A stretch of DNA of 64,000 nt. It comes from Aeromicrobium senzhongii (GTDB lineage: Bacteria; Actinomycetota; Actinomycetes; Propionibacteriales; Nocardioidaceae). Of the stretch, positions 1-7,831 are shown one piece after another. Below the pieces are notes generated by a model. It was not told the DNA's origin, did not search any database, and worked only from the letters and a program-made list of their open reading frames with translations. The position numbers and the translations under genes were made by a program. Positions within the stretch are counted from its first letter, which is position 1, and every line of letters begins with the position of its first letter. The DNA lies in NCBI RefSeq assembly GCF_014334735.1, contig NZ_CP060587.1, positions 558,001 to 622,000 of the forward strand, read 5' to 3'.

Positions 1-501
1 TCGTCGACGCCGGTCATCGTGGCCGTCGATGGTCCGGCGGCCGGCCTCGGCGTCGAGCTGTCGACCCAGGCGGACTTCCGCATCGCGTCCACCCGCGCGA
101 GGTTCTCGTGGATCTTCGTGCAGCGCGGCCTCATCCCCGACACCGGCGCCGGCACGTGGCTGCTGCCGGACCTCGTCGGGCCCCAGCAGGCCAAGCGGCT
201 GGTGTTCTCGGGCGAGTTCATCGACGCCCAGGAGGCGCAGCGGATCGGCTTCGTCATGGACGTCGTCGAGCCGGAGGACCTGCTGGCGGCCGCCCGCGAG
301 CTGGCGGCGAAGATCTCGACGGGCTCGCCGTTCGCGATCTCGCGCGCCAAGTCGCTGCTCAACTGGTCGTCGTCGCGCACCCGGGACGAGCACCTGCGCC
401 ATCACATCGAGGCACTGACCCAGTGCCAGCTGTCCGACGACCACAAGGAGGGCGTGGCCGCGTTCCTGGAGCGTCGTCCCGCCGTCTTCACGGGTCGCTG
501 A
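1..501 (+). CDS. Enoyl-CoA hydratase/isomerase family protein (5' end outside window)
   Basis: C-terminal 166 codons of a crotonase-fold protein; the frame is open from the first base, so the start lies upstream. What is left contains the oxyanion-hole region VDGPAAGLGVELS, the block GLIPDTGAGTWLLPDLVG and a typical C-terminal helical part ending in ERRPAVF. The Asp in IPDTGAGTW, where classical hydratases have Glu, resembles the PaaG-type isomerase subgroup, but substrate cannot be read from the sequence. Members act in beta-oxidation or aromatic acid degradation, which fits the acyl-CoA synthetases and SDRs downstream. Confidence 0.85.
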   Translation, partial: SSTPVIVAVDGPAAGLGVELSTQADFRIASTRARFSWIFVQRGLIPDTGAGTWLLPDLVGPQQAKRLVFSGEFIDAQEAQRIGFVMDVVEPEDLLAAARELAAKISTGSPFAISRAKSLLNWSSSRTRDEHLRHHIEALTQCQLSDDHKEGVAAFLERRPAVFTGR

Positions 502-539
502 GCACGGGTCGCTGAGTCACCGACGACCGGTGCTGCTCG

Positions 540-1559
540 TCAGCGGAGCCGTTGCACGATCTCGCGCGTGTCCTCGTCGACCGTCACTGTCGCCAGTGCG
601 CCGTTGACGAGCGGCAGGTGCGGCGGCACGTGTCCGATCTCCAGGTCGAACACGATCGGCAGGTCGAGGCGGCCGAGGGCGTCGATGACCGCGTCACGTT
701 GGGTGAACCCGTCCGAGTCGGGTGCGTTCGTCCGGCCGATGAGGATCGCCTTCGCGTGCTCGAACCATCCGGCGAGGCGCAGGCCGTGGAGGTTCCGGCA
801 GATGGTCGCCGCGACGTCGCCGGCCGCCTCGAGGTAGACGATGAGGCCGTCGGCGGCGTGCTCGCGACCGAACGCCGCCACATCGCCGTACGGGGTGCCG
901 GCCAGGTTGGCCATGGTCTCGACGCACCCGCCGATGAGCCGGCCGGTGACGTCCACGACGTCGGCACCGTGAACCGTCCACCGGCCGTCGCCGACCCGCT
1001 TCCAGCGCGTCGCCCTCGCGTCCTCCTCGAACCGCCACCAGTCGGCGACGAGGCCGGAGTCGTGCTGACGATGCGGGCCGGGCCCAGCGGCGAGGTCCCG
1101 CCAGCTCATCAGGGCGTCCGGCACGTCGTAGGGCGTGTCGGCGAGGTTGTCGCCGTGGATCGTCGCCCAGCCCAGGCGCGTGGTGAGCGGCAGCAGGAGA
1201 GTCGACAGGTCGGAGTACCCCACCAGCCACGTCGGCTCGGCGTCGGCGAGGGCGTTCCAGTCGAGCAGGTCCACGAGATCGATCGCCGTCTCGCCGCCCC
1301 AGGGCGGGATCACGCACCGGATGTCCGGGTCGCAGAGCATGGCGGTCAGCTCACGGGCCCGCAGCGCGGCCGGGCCCGACGTGATCGCGGTCCCGTCCAT
1401 CATGTCGCCCACCACGACGTCATAGCCGGCCTCGCGCAGCCAGTCGACGCTGAAGTCGATGCGGTCGGCGCCCGGCCCCGCCACCCCGGCCGACGGGGAG
1501 GTGACACCGATGCGGTCACCGCGCTGCAGCGGAGCGGGGAATCGAACCATGCTCCGCAT
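540..1559 (-). CDS. S66 family peptidase (LD-carboxypeptidase / MccF-like)
   Basis: A 339-residue protein of the S66 serine peptidase family, which includes cytosolic LD-carboxypeptidases that trim recycled murein peptides and MccF, which cleaves microcin C-type nucleotide peptides. The nucleophile motif GYSD is at 114-117 (Ser116), a candidate catalytic Glu is at 244 (YLEAAGD) and His at 310 (EIGHVPPH), giving the full Ser-Glu-His set. No signal peptide, so cytosolic. The first ATG is used; ATG 1550 (MVRF) is an in-frame alternative. It converges on the crotonase gene. Peptidoglycan recycling or peptide-antibiotic self-protection are both possible. Confidence 0.85.
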   Translation of the reverse strand: MRSMVRFPAPLQRGDRIGVTSPSAGVAGPGADRIDFSVDWLREAGYDVVVGDMMDGTAITSGPAALRARELTAMLCDPDIRCVIPPWGGETAIDLVDLLDWNALADAEPTWLVGYSDLSTLLLPLTTRLGWATIHGDNLADTPYDVPDALMSWRDLAAGPGPHRQHDSGLVADWWRFEEDARATRWKRVGDGRWTVHGADVVDVTGRLIGGCVETMANLAGTPYGDVAAFGREHAADGLIVYLEAAGDVAATICRNLHGLRLAGWFEHAKAILIGRTNAPDSDGFTQRDAVIDALGRLDLPIVFDLEIGHVPPHLPLVNGALATVTVDEDTREIVQRLR

Positions 1560-1589
1560 CGTGCCAGCCCGACCGCGGCCGGCACCAGC

Positions 1590-2510
1590 TCACAGCTCGG
1601 GGATCGGCCCCTCGAACCGGATGTTGGTGCGGTTCAGCACGCCGTTGCACGCGTTGCACGTGAACTGCGGCACGAACTCGTTCTCGCACGGGATGTGCAC
1701 GAGGTTCAGCCCGGAGCGGCCGTCCTGGGTGAGCCAGCGCTGGGCCCACCCGTTGATCGTCGTGGTGACGTCGAAGAAGTCCAGGGCCTTCGAGGTGAGC
1801 CGGTACTCCTGACGCTTGCCGCCGGCGATGTCCTCGCGCGACATCATCCCGGCCTCGACGAACAGGTGCAGGCGCTGCGTGAGCGTCACCGGGGAGATGC
1901 CCAGGTTCTCCTGGAAGTCGTTGAACCGGCGCGTGCCGGTGAAGGCGTCCGAGAGCAGGAAGGTCGACCACCGGTCGCCCAGGACGCCGGTGGCGTCGAT
2001 CGGGGTCGTCATGGTGGGGGAGCGCCGCGAGCGGCGCTGCACGCTGTCGAGCAGGAGACGGTCGTCCACCGTGCCGCGCACGTCACGGGCGCCGACGCCG
2101 ATGGCCCCGCAGGCGCCACAGCCGAACACCGGCCGGACGTGGTGACCGCAGTCGAGGTGGCGCAACCGGGTCTGGGCGTCGCGGTGGTGGTGTCCCGCCC
2201 AGCGTCGGTCCCACACCCACATGGCGACGAGGACCTGCCACAGGTCCAGTCCCGCCTCGGTGAGCACGTACTCACGCCGGGGCGGGTTCGTCTGGTACTC
2301 GCGGGCCTCGAGGATGCCCTCGTCGACGAGCGAGTTGAGGCGGCGCGACAGCACCGGATCGGAGATGGACAGGGCGTTGCGCAGGTCCTGGAAACGGCGC
2401 TTGCCGTTGAAGACCCACATGACGATCCGCAGCGTCCACATGTCGCCGAGCAGGATCAGGGCGCGGCCGAGCGGGGAGGCACCGTTCTCGTCGGTGGTCG
2501 CCTCGGTCAT
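1590..2510 (-). CDS. Tandem HxlR-type transcriptional regulator
   Basis: A 306-residue protein with two HxlR (DUF24/MarR-like) winged-helix domains in one chain, about residues 12-105 and 168-262; most family members have one domain and dimerise. Each domain is followed by the same Cys/His spacing H-x2-C-x9-C-x2-C (H118, C121, C131, C134; H272, C275, C285, C288), suggesting a small metal-binding or redox module. A purine-rich site (AAAGGGGG) precedes ATG 2510. The upstream region holds palindromes 2561-2577 and 2616-2632; the latter matches operators at 11024 and 16812. A paralog with the same architecture is at 15785-16750. The effector is unknown. Confidence 0.85.
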   Translation of the reverse strand: MTEATTDENGASPLGRALILLGDMWTLRIVMWVFNGKRRFQDLRNALSISDPVLSRRLNSLVDEGILEAREYQTNPPRREYVLTEAGLDLWQVLVAMWVWDRRWAGHHHRDAQTRLRHLDCGHHVRPVFGCGACGAIGVGARDVRGTVDDRLLLDSVQRRSRRSPTMTTPIDATGVLGDRWSTFLLSDAFTGTRRFNDFQENLGISPVTLTQRLHLFVEAGMMSREDIAGGKRQEYRLTSKALDFFDVTTTINGWAQRWLTQDGRSGLNLVHIPCENEFVPQFTCNACNGVLNRTNIRFEGPIPEL

Positions 2511-2560
2511 CGCGCCCCCTTTCGACGTCGTAGTTCCTGGTCGGTAGCAACAGTGGGCGC

Positions 2561-2577
2561 TGACTACTCGATAGTCA
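2561..2577. promoter_or_regulatory. Palindrome upstream of the HxlR gene (possible autoregulatory operator)
   Basis: Perfect 6-bp arms TGACTA/TAGTCA separated by 5 bp. On the minus strand the left arm belongs to a TTGACT hexamer that could be a -35 element for the regulator gene starting at 2510. It differs in centre spacing from the ACTAC-N7-GTAGT sites, so it may be a second type of site. Confidence 0.4.
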
Positions 2578-2615
2578 AGCGACGCGAGAGCCGCGCGGCG
2601 GACCTCCGGTGAGTA

Positions 2616-2632
2616 ACTACGTCAAATGTAGT
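2616..2632. promoter_or_regulatory. Candidate HxlR operator, copy 1 (ACTAC-N7-GTAGT)
   Basis: Perfect 5-bp arms ACTAC/GTAGT with a 7-bp spacer. Read on the minus strand it matches the 11024-11040 copy at 14 of 17 positions. The shape resembles TACT-N7-AGTA sites described for HxlR/YodB-type regulators. It lies 106 bp upstream of the tandem-HxlR gene. Confidence 0.6.
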
Positions 2633-2785
2633 GATGCTCCGGAACGACTCCTCAGGGGCGCACGGCGCTGTCTCGAGAGCTCGGTCCGGTACTCGCTCGC
2701 CGACCCGTGACCGGCGGTTTTGCTGCGCCGTATGGGGTTCCTGAAGCATCAATGACAAAAGACACTTCAAAACACAGAGTTTCTC

Positions 2786-2814
2786 TTGACCGGGCGTCTT
2801 TAGTGCTGTTAGAA
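2786..2814 (+). promoter_or_regulatory. Putative promoter of the liv-type operon
   Basis: TTGACC (2786-2791), a 17-bp spacer and TTAGAA (2809-2814) lie in the only AT-rich stretch upstream of the ABC transporter operon. The -35 is good and the -10 weak. The predicted start, near 2821, leaves an 80-nt leader that contains the 2836-2849 palindrome. Confidence 0.4.
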
Positions 2815-2835
2815 AGACGTGTACACATTGGCAGA

Positions 2836-2849
2836 GTGACTCCAGTCAC
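2836..2849. promoter_or_regulatory. Palindrome GTGACT-CC-AGTCAC in the liv leader
   Basis: Perfect 6-bp inverted repeat with a 2-bp centre, just downstream of the predicted transcription start and 52 bp before the first ATG. The position suits a repressor roadblock site; the binding protein is unknown. Confidence 0.4.
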
Positions 2850-2900
2850 AGATTCAGGCCCAATGAGTCTCCCCTCTACTTCGTTAGCGAAAGGCTCCTG

Positions 2901-3659
2901 ATGCTTCACGTTTCGGACGTTGTTCTCCGCTTCGGTGGGGTGACCGCGCTCGACCGGGTGGGGTTCGAGGTGGCCGACGGTGAGATCTGCGGACTCATCG
3001 GGCCGAACGGGGCCGGCAAGACCTCCCTGTTCAACTGCGTCACCCGCGTCTACCAGCCCGACGAGGGCACGATTCGCTACGGCGAGGTCGACCTGCTGGG
3101 TCTGCGCCGCCACCAGGTGATCCGTGCCGGCGTCGCCCGCACCTTCCAGAACCTCGCCCTGTGGCCCGAGATGACCGTCCTGCAGAACACGGTCCTGGGC
3201 GCCCACGGCACCCGGACGCCGCACCTGCTGCCGTCGCTGGTCGGCTGGCCCGGCTCGCGCCGCGTCACGCGTGAGATCGAGCGCGACGCCTGGGCCCTGC
3301 TCGAGCGGCTCGACCTGACCGAGTTCGCCCACCAGCCCGCGGCCGGCCTGCCCTTCGGCACGCTCAAGCGTGTCGAGCTGGCCCGCGCCCTGATCAGCCG
3401 TCCGTCCCTGTTGTTGCTCGACGAGCCGGCCGGTGGACTCACGCACTCCGAGGTCGCCGACCTCGGCACCCTCATCCGCTCCCTGCGCGACGAGCTGGGC
3501 TTCAGTGTCCTGCTGGTCGAACACCACATGGGCCTGGTCATGGGCGTGTGCGACCACGTCGTCGCCATGGACTTCGGCCGCACGATCGCCGACGGCCTCC
3601 CCGCGGAGGTCCAGCGTCACCCCGAAGTCATCGCCGCCTACCTGGGGAGGTCCGCATGA
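2901..3659 (+). CDS. Branched-chain/amide-type ABC transporter ATP-binding protein (LivG-like)
   Basis: A 252-residue cytoplasmic ATPase of the LivG branch, first gene of a five-gene importer operon. Walker A GPNGAGKT is at 34-41, Walker B LLLDEP ends at 176, and the switch histidine is in LLVEHH (208/209). The signature region reads LPFGTLKRVE (150-159): the Gln/Arg normally following the glycine is replaced, a divergent C-loop. The ATPase would pair with the LivF-like protein at 3656. Liv-type systems also import aromatic acids, amides and ureas, so the substrate need not be an amino acid. The stop overlaps the next start by 4 bp (ATGA). Confidence 0.9.
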   Translation: MLHVSDVVLRFGGVTALDRVGFEVADGEICGLIGPNGAGKTSLFNCVTRVYQPDEGTIRYGEVDLLGLRRHQVIRAGVARTFQNLALWPEMTVLQNTVLGAHGTRTPHLLPSLVGWPGSRRVTREIERDAWALLERLDLTEFAHQPAAGLPFGTLKRVELARALISRPSLLLLDEPAGGLTHSEVADLGTLIRSLRDELGFSVLLVEHHMGLVMGVCDHVVAMDFGRTIADGLPAEVQRHPEVIAAYLGRSA

Positions 3660-4369
3660 CCGCGCTGCTGGAGGCCACCGGCCTCACCGCCGGATACGGC
3701 GGAGCCACCGTGCTGCGCGACGTGTCCGTGCACGTCGAGCCCCTTGAGGCCGTCGTCGTGCTGGGCGCCAACGGCGCCGGCAAGTCGACACTGCTCAGCG
3801 TGCTCTCGGGTCAGCTGCCCTTCGAAGGCTCGCTCAAGATCGACGGCAAGGAGCTCGGCAAGATCCGTCCCGACACGGTCCTGGCCGCAGGGGTCAGCCT
3901 CGTGCCGCAGGGCCGCGGCACCCTGACCGCGATGTCCGTGCTGGACAACCTGCGCGTCGGCGCGGTCACGCGTCGCGACAAGGCCGGAGTCGAGGAGGAC
4001 ATCGAGCGCTGGTTCTCGGTCTTCCCCCGGCTGGCCGAGCGCAGCGACCAGGTCGCCGGCACTCTGTCCGGCGGAGAGCAGCAGATGCTCGCCATCGCCC
4101 GCGCGCTGATGAGCCGTCCGCGGCTGCTGATGTGCGACGAGGTCAGCCTCGGCCTGGCACCGGTGATCGTGCAGAACCTGTTCGACACCCTGCGCGGCAT
4201 CAACCGCGAATCGGGCACCGCCCTTCTCATGGTCGAGCAGAACGCCGAGCTCGCCCTCGACATCGCCTCGCGCGTCTACCTGCTCGAGGTGGGTGAGGTC
4301 AGCGCCAGCGGAACGGCCGAGGCCTTCCGCGCCGACGACAGCATCCGTGCTGCCTACCTGGGCTACTGA
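3656..4369 (+). CDS. Branched-chain/amide-type ABC transporter ATP-binding protein (LivF-like)
   Basis: A 237-residue ATPase with Walker A GANGAGKS (37-44), a canonical signature LSGGEQQ (138-144) and Walker B LLMCDE (157-162), typical of LivF. ATG 3656 is chosen because it overlaps the LivG stop as ATGA and follows a strong ribosome site (GGGGAGG); the open frame continues upstream only inside livG. It should form a heterodimer with the LivG-like subunit, whose degenerate signature suggests one consensus and one degenerate ATP site. Confidence 0.92.
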   Translation: MTALLEATGLTAGYGGATVLRDVSVHVEPLEAVVVLGANGAGKSTLLSVLSGQLPFEGSLKIDGKELGKIRPDTVLAAGVSLVPQGRGTLTAMSVLDNLRVGAVTRRDKAGVEEDIERWFSVFPRLAERSDQVAGTLSGGEQQMLAIARALMSRPRLLMCDEVSLGLAPVIVQNLFDTLRGINRESGTALLMVEQNAELALDIASRVYLLEVGEVSASGTAEAFRADDSIRAAYLGY

Positions 4370-4378
4370 GGAGCATCC

Positions 4379-5278
4379 ATGGACATCTTGCTTTCCCGCG
4401 TCTTCGCCGGCGCCACCAACGGCTCGGTCTACATCCTGATCGCGCTGTGCCTGGTCATCGTCTTCCGCAGCTCGTCGACCATCAACTTCGCCCAGGGTGA
4501 GTTTGCCCTCTTCACCGCCTACATCACGTGGTGGCTGACCGAGCGGGGCCTGAACCCGTGGGTCGCCATCATCCCGGCGATCATCATCGGCTTCCTCATG
4601 GGCGCCGCCGCCGAGCGCTGGCTCATCCGGCCGGTCGCCAAACGCGACGAGACGGCGGTGCTCATCGTGGCGCTGGCCCTCTTCACCGGGCTCAACGGCC
4701 TCGACGGCTGGATCTGGGGCTCGGACGACAAGCCCTTCCCCCGCATGCTGCCCAGCGGTGAGAACGACTTCGTCCTGATCGCCGGAGCGCGGCTCTACTA
4801 CGACTCGATCGTGATCTGGGCGATCACCGCGGCGATCGTCTTCGGCCTCTACCTGTTCTTCAAGTACACGACCATGGGCCTGCAGATGCGGGCCGTGGCG
4901 ACCAACCGGCAGTCCGCCGCCCTCTCGGGCGTCAAGGTCGGCCGGGTGCTCACCCTCTCGTGGGGCCTGTCGAGCGCGATCGGCGCGTTCGCCGGAGCCC
5001 TGCTGATCCCGCTGGTCCCGCCGGGCCAGCTCGGCCTGAACGGCATGTTCCACGTCCTGATCTTCGCGACGGCCGCCGCCCTGCTGGGCGGGCTGGACTC
5101 CGTGAAGGGCGCCGTCGTGGGCGGTCTGGGGCTGGGCATCGGCCTGGCGCTGGTCAACGGCTACGCGACGTTCCTGGGCGGCTCGATGTCGCTCACCGTC
5201 GCCCTGGTCGTGATCGTGGTCATCTTGCTGGTCCGCCCCACCGGTCTGTTCGGGGCCCGACGTCTGGAGCGCGTGTGA
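4379..5278 (+). CDS. Branched-chain/amide-type ABC transporter permease (LivH-like)
   Basis: A 299-residue inner-membrane permease with about eight hydrophobic helices. It begins with the family hallmark (GATNGSVYILIALCLVIVF, then STINFAQGEF) and ends with VRPTGLFG, as LivH proteins do. It follows livF by 9 bp with a GAGGAG site. Its stop overlaps the next gene (GTGA). It would form the translocation pore with the LivM-like protein. Confidence 0.92.
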   Translation: MDILLSRVFAGATNGSVYILIALCLVIVFRSSSTINFAQGEFALFTAYITWWLTERGLNPWVAIIPAIIIGFLMGAAAERWLIRPVAKRDETAVLIVALALFTGLNGLDGWIWGSDDKPFPRMLPSGENDFVLIAGARLYYDSIVIWAITAAIVFGLYLFFKYTTMGLQMRAVATNRQSAALSGVKVGRVLTLSWGLSSAIGAFAGALLIPLVPPGQLGLNGMFHVLIFATAAALLGGLDSVKGAVVGGLGLGIGLALVNGYATFLGGSMSLTVALVVIVVILLVRPTGLFGARRLERV

Positions 5279-6387
5279 ACACCCCCCGAGTCATCGAACG
5301 TGGCACCCCTACCCACCGCGCCCTGGTGGGTGCCGGCGTGGTGCTCACCGTCGCCGCGGCGCTGTGGCTGGGCGGCTTGGCGCCGTTCGAGATCGGCCAG
5401 GTCACCCGGGTCATGATCTTCGCGGTCGCCATCGCCGGCCTGAATCTGGCGACGGGCTACGTCGGCCTGCTGTCGGTCGGTCACTCGGCCTTCTTCGGCA
5501 TCGGTGCCTACACGACCGGCATCCTCATGCTGGAGCACGGCTGGCAGGGCTGGGCGACGATCCCGGTCGCCTTCGCCATCAGCCTGATTGTCGGACTGTT
5601 GGTCGGCCTGCCGGCCCTGCGGATCCGCGGTCTCTACCTGGCGATGGTCACGCTGGCCTTCGCCGTCGCCTTCCCCGAGCTGGTCGCCCGGTTCGACGAC
5701 CTGACCGGTGGCGCGAGCGGCATGACGATCCCCCGGACGGCCATGCGTCCGCCGGAGTGGACCGGGCTGGGTCTGGGTGAGAAGTACGTCTGGCTGTTCT
5801 GGCTCTCGGTCATCGTCATGACCCTGTCGTTCTATGTCTGCTGGTGCCTGACCCGCAGCCGCTACGGCATGGCGATGTCGGCCATCCGCCAGAACGAGAT
5901 CGCCGCGTCGGCCTCGGGCGTCAACATCGCCGTGGTCAAGACCGCGAGCTTCGGCCTGTCGGGGGCGATCACCGGCGCCGCGGGCTCCCTGTTCGCCCTC
6001 TACATGGGCAGCCTCTACGCCGAGGGGTCGTTCACTCTGATGGCCGGCATCACGCTGCTGATCGGCCTGGTCATCGGCGGCGAGCGGACCGTGCTCGGCC
6101 CGATTGCCGGCGCCTTGGCCGTCGTCTACGTCCCGTACTACACGGCCGACATCGGCAGCGGTCAGTCGTCCGCGGTCCTGTTCGCGGTCGTCCTGTTGTT
6201 CGTCATTTTCGTCGCGCCGGCCGGAGTCGTCGGCTCGCTGGCCAACCTGGTCAGGCGGCGCGTCGTCTTCCGGGACCCGCGCCCAGAACTCGCCACCGGG
6301 GAGGCGTCCGCGGTGCCCGCAACGGCCCCGCACCCCGAGCATCCGCTCGACAGCACCACCACCACCATCGAAAGGTCCCGTTCATGA
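5275..6387 (+). CDS. Branched-chain/amide-type ABC transporter permease (LivM-like)
   Basis: A 370-residue permease with multiple membrane helices and the LivM landmarks GYVGLLSVGHSAFFGIGAY and the loop FDDLTGGASGM. GTG 5275 is preferred: it overlaps the LivH stop by 4 bp, and the frame upstream only shadows livH. The C-terminal ~50 residues after the last helix are hydrophilic and Pro/Ala-rich and carry no ATPase domain. The stop overlaps the binding-protein start (ATGA). Confidence 0.92.
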   Translation: MNTPRVIERGTPTHRALVGAGVVLTVAAALWLGGLAPFEIGQVTRVMIFAVAIAGLNLATGYVGLLSVGHSAFFGIGAYTTGILMLEHGWQGWATIPVAFAISLIVGLLVGLPALRIRGLYLAMVTLAFAVAFPELVARFDDLTGGASGMTIPRTAMRPPEWTGLGLGEKYVWLFWLSVIVMTLSFYVCWCLTRSRYGMAMSAIRQNEIAASASGVNIAVVKTASFGLSGAITGAAGSLFALYMGSLYAEGSFTLMAGITLLIGLVIGGERTVLGPIAGALAVVYVPYYTADIGSGQSSAVLFAVVLLFVIFVAPAGVVGSLANLVRRRVVFRDPRPELATGEASAVPATAPHPEHPLDSTTTTIERSRS

Positions 6388-7664
6388 CCGCATCCACCAC
6401 CATGCGCCGGTTCCGCCGCGCCGCGGTGATCCCGGCCGCCGTGCTCGCGAGCTTCACGCTCGTCGCCTGCGGCTCGAGCAGCGACGACTCCGACTCCGGC
6501 TCCTCCGGCGGCTTCCAGCTCAACCTGGACGACTGCGAGGATCCGGACGCGGTCTCCAAGAAGATCACCGACACGATCGCCGTCGGCTACAGCGCTCCGC
6601 TGTCGGGCCCGATCGCCGGTGCGGCCGAGCTCGCCACCGCGGGCTACAACGCGCGCATCGAGGCGGCCAACGCCGAGGGTGGCATCGACGGCGTGAAGAT
6701 CGAGGTGACCTACAAGGACGACGCGTTCGCCCCCGACAAGGCGAAGGCCAACGCGACCGAGTTCCTGCAGAAGGACAAGGTCGACCTCGTCACGACGTTC
6801 GGCGCCGGCCAGGTCGCCGCCATCGCCGACGACCAGAACGCGGCCTGTGTGCCGATGCTCTACCCGAGCTCGAGCGACGTGCGGTTCAACGACATCGAGG
6901 CGTACCCCTGGACGCTGCAGTTCCTGCCGTCGGCCGACGTCGAGACGAAGTTCATCATCGACTTCATGAAGTCCAAGGTCGACGACATCAAGCTCGGCAT
7001 CGCCGAGAACGCGACCGCCAGTGGCGCGGCCATGGCTGAGTCGTTCAAGAAGTCGGCTGAGGCCGCGGACCTGAAGATCGAGGCCGAGACCGAGGACACC
7101 GATCCCTCGGCCGCCGCGACGAAGCTCAAGGCCGCCGGCGTCAACGTGCTCTACCACGGTGGCGTCACGGGCACCTGCGGCGTCCTGGACACCGCCATGG
7201 CGCGTGTCGACTTCAAGCCCGAGCTCGTGGTGAAGGCCAGCAACTGCGCCAACGCCGCCGAGTACATCACCGCCGGCAAGGCCGCCGACGGTGCTGTGGT
7301 GCCGAAGTACCTCAAGGAGCCGGCCGATCCCGAGATGACCGACGACGAGGGCATCAAGCAGTACCTGTCGCAGGTCAGCGACGTCGCCGACCCGAACAAC
7401 ACGATCACCGTGAGCGGCTGGCTCGCGGGCGACCTGCTGGTCAACACGCTCAAGCAGGCGGCCGCATCCGAGGACGGCCTGACCCGCGAGAGCATCATGA
7501 AGGCCGCGCGCGACCAGGACTACGCGTCCCCGGTCCTGCTCGACGGCGTCACCTGGAAGAGCACGGCGGAGCGCTCGGGCGGCGTCAGCGGCTTCGGCCC
7601 GTTCGCCTGGTCGCACGCCGACAAGCGGTTCGTGTCGGCCGGAGACGTCCTCGACGTCGACTGA
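6384..7664 (+). CDS. ABC transporter substrate-binding lipoprotein (Liv/amide type)
   Basis: A 426-residue extracellular binding protein of the periplasmic-binding-like I fold. Residues 1-29 form a lipoprotein signal peptide: basic n-region (MRRFRR), hydrophobic stretch and lipobox LVAC with Cys29 as the lipid anchor; a Ser/Asp-rich linker follows. The mature domain begins IAVGYSAPLSGPIAGAA, typical of the family. It is the last gene of the operon and is followed by a strong terminator. Ligand class is uncertain; the neighbouring acyl-CoA synthetases suggest a carboxylate or amide. Confidence 0.9.
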   Translation: MTASTTMRRFRRAAVIPAAVLASFTLVACGSSSDDSDSGSSGGFQLNLDDCEDPDAVSKKITDTIAVGYSAPLSGPIAGAAELATAGYNARIEAANAEGGIDGVKIEVTYKDDAFAPDKAKANATEFLQKDKVDLVTTFGAGQVAAIADDQNAACVPMLYPSSSDVRFNDIEAYPWTLQFLPSADVETKFIIDFMKSKVDDIKLGIAENATASGAAMAESFKKSAEAADLKIEAETEDTDPSAAATKLKAAGVNVLYHGGVTGTCGVLDTAMARVDFKPELVVKASNCANAAEYITAGKAADGAVVPKYLKEPADPEMTDDEGIKQYLSQVSDVADPNNTITVSGWLAGDLLVNTLKQAAASEDGLTRESIMKAARDQDYASPVLLDGVTWKSTAERSGGVSGFGPFAWSHADKRFVSAGDVLDVD

Positions 7665-7678
7665 TCCATGCCTCACGC

Positions 7679-7708
7679 GAAGGGCCCGGTCCACCGACCG
7701 GGCCCTTC
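7679..7708 (+). terminator. Terminator of the liv-type operon
   Basis: Perfect 13-bp stem GAAGGGCCCGGTC / GACCGGGCCCTTC with loop CACC, 14 bp after the binding-protein stop. There is no long U-tract, as is usual in actinomycetes. Confidence 0.85.
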
Positions 7709-7750
7709 GTCGTGCCCGGACGGGGGTGGACATGAGTGACTTGCCTATCC

Positions 7751-7776
7751 GTATCAAATTGCTTGAGAGTTGATAC
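7751..7776. promoter_or_regulatory. Inverted repeat GTATCAA-N12-TTGATAC upstream of SDR gene
   Basis: Perfect 7-bp arms separated by 12 bp in an AT-rich promoter region, 55 bp before the SDR start. Arm size and spacing fit a dimeric repressor such as TetR or GntR; no candidate gene for that regulator lies beside it. Confidence 0.45.
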
Positions 7777-7818
7777 GTCGATTGATTCTGGGCATTCTCG
7801 CGGAGACAGAGTCACTGT

Positions 7819-7831
7819 TAAAATGAAAGTA
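7819..7831 (+). promoter_or_regulatory. -10 element and leaderless start of SDR gene
   Basis: TAAAAT (7819-7824), a 6-bp gap, then ATG 7831. This spacing puts the transcription start on the A of the ATG. No Shine-Dalgarno sequence precedes the gene. Confidence 0.55.

Larger units (their letters stand above)
2511..2900. promoter_or_regulatory. 390-bp divergent regulatory region between HxlR regulator and liv operon
   Basis: No credible gene lies here; a 64-codon frame starting at 2707 has no family resemblance and sits in locally AT-rich DNA. The region contains a palindrome TGACTA-N5-TAGTCA (2561-2577), the ACTAC-N7-GTAGT site (2616-2632), a promoter-like pair TTGACC/TTAGAA (2786-2814) directed at the transporter genes, and a palindrome GTGACT-CC-AGTCAC (2836-2849). 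Confidence 0.6.

Noticed and set aside
2707-2901. 64-codon frame in the AT-rich region before the liv operon
   Set aside because: No resemblance to a known family, no ribosome site, and it covers the predicted promoter and palindrome.
3638-5053. Long minus-strand open frame (471 codons) antisense to the liv genes
   Set aside because: It runs opposite three well-recognised transporter genes, and its translation is a low-complexity Asp/Glu/Arg/Gln-rich product typical of antisense frames in GC-rich DNA.
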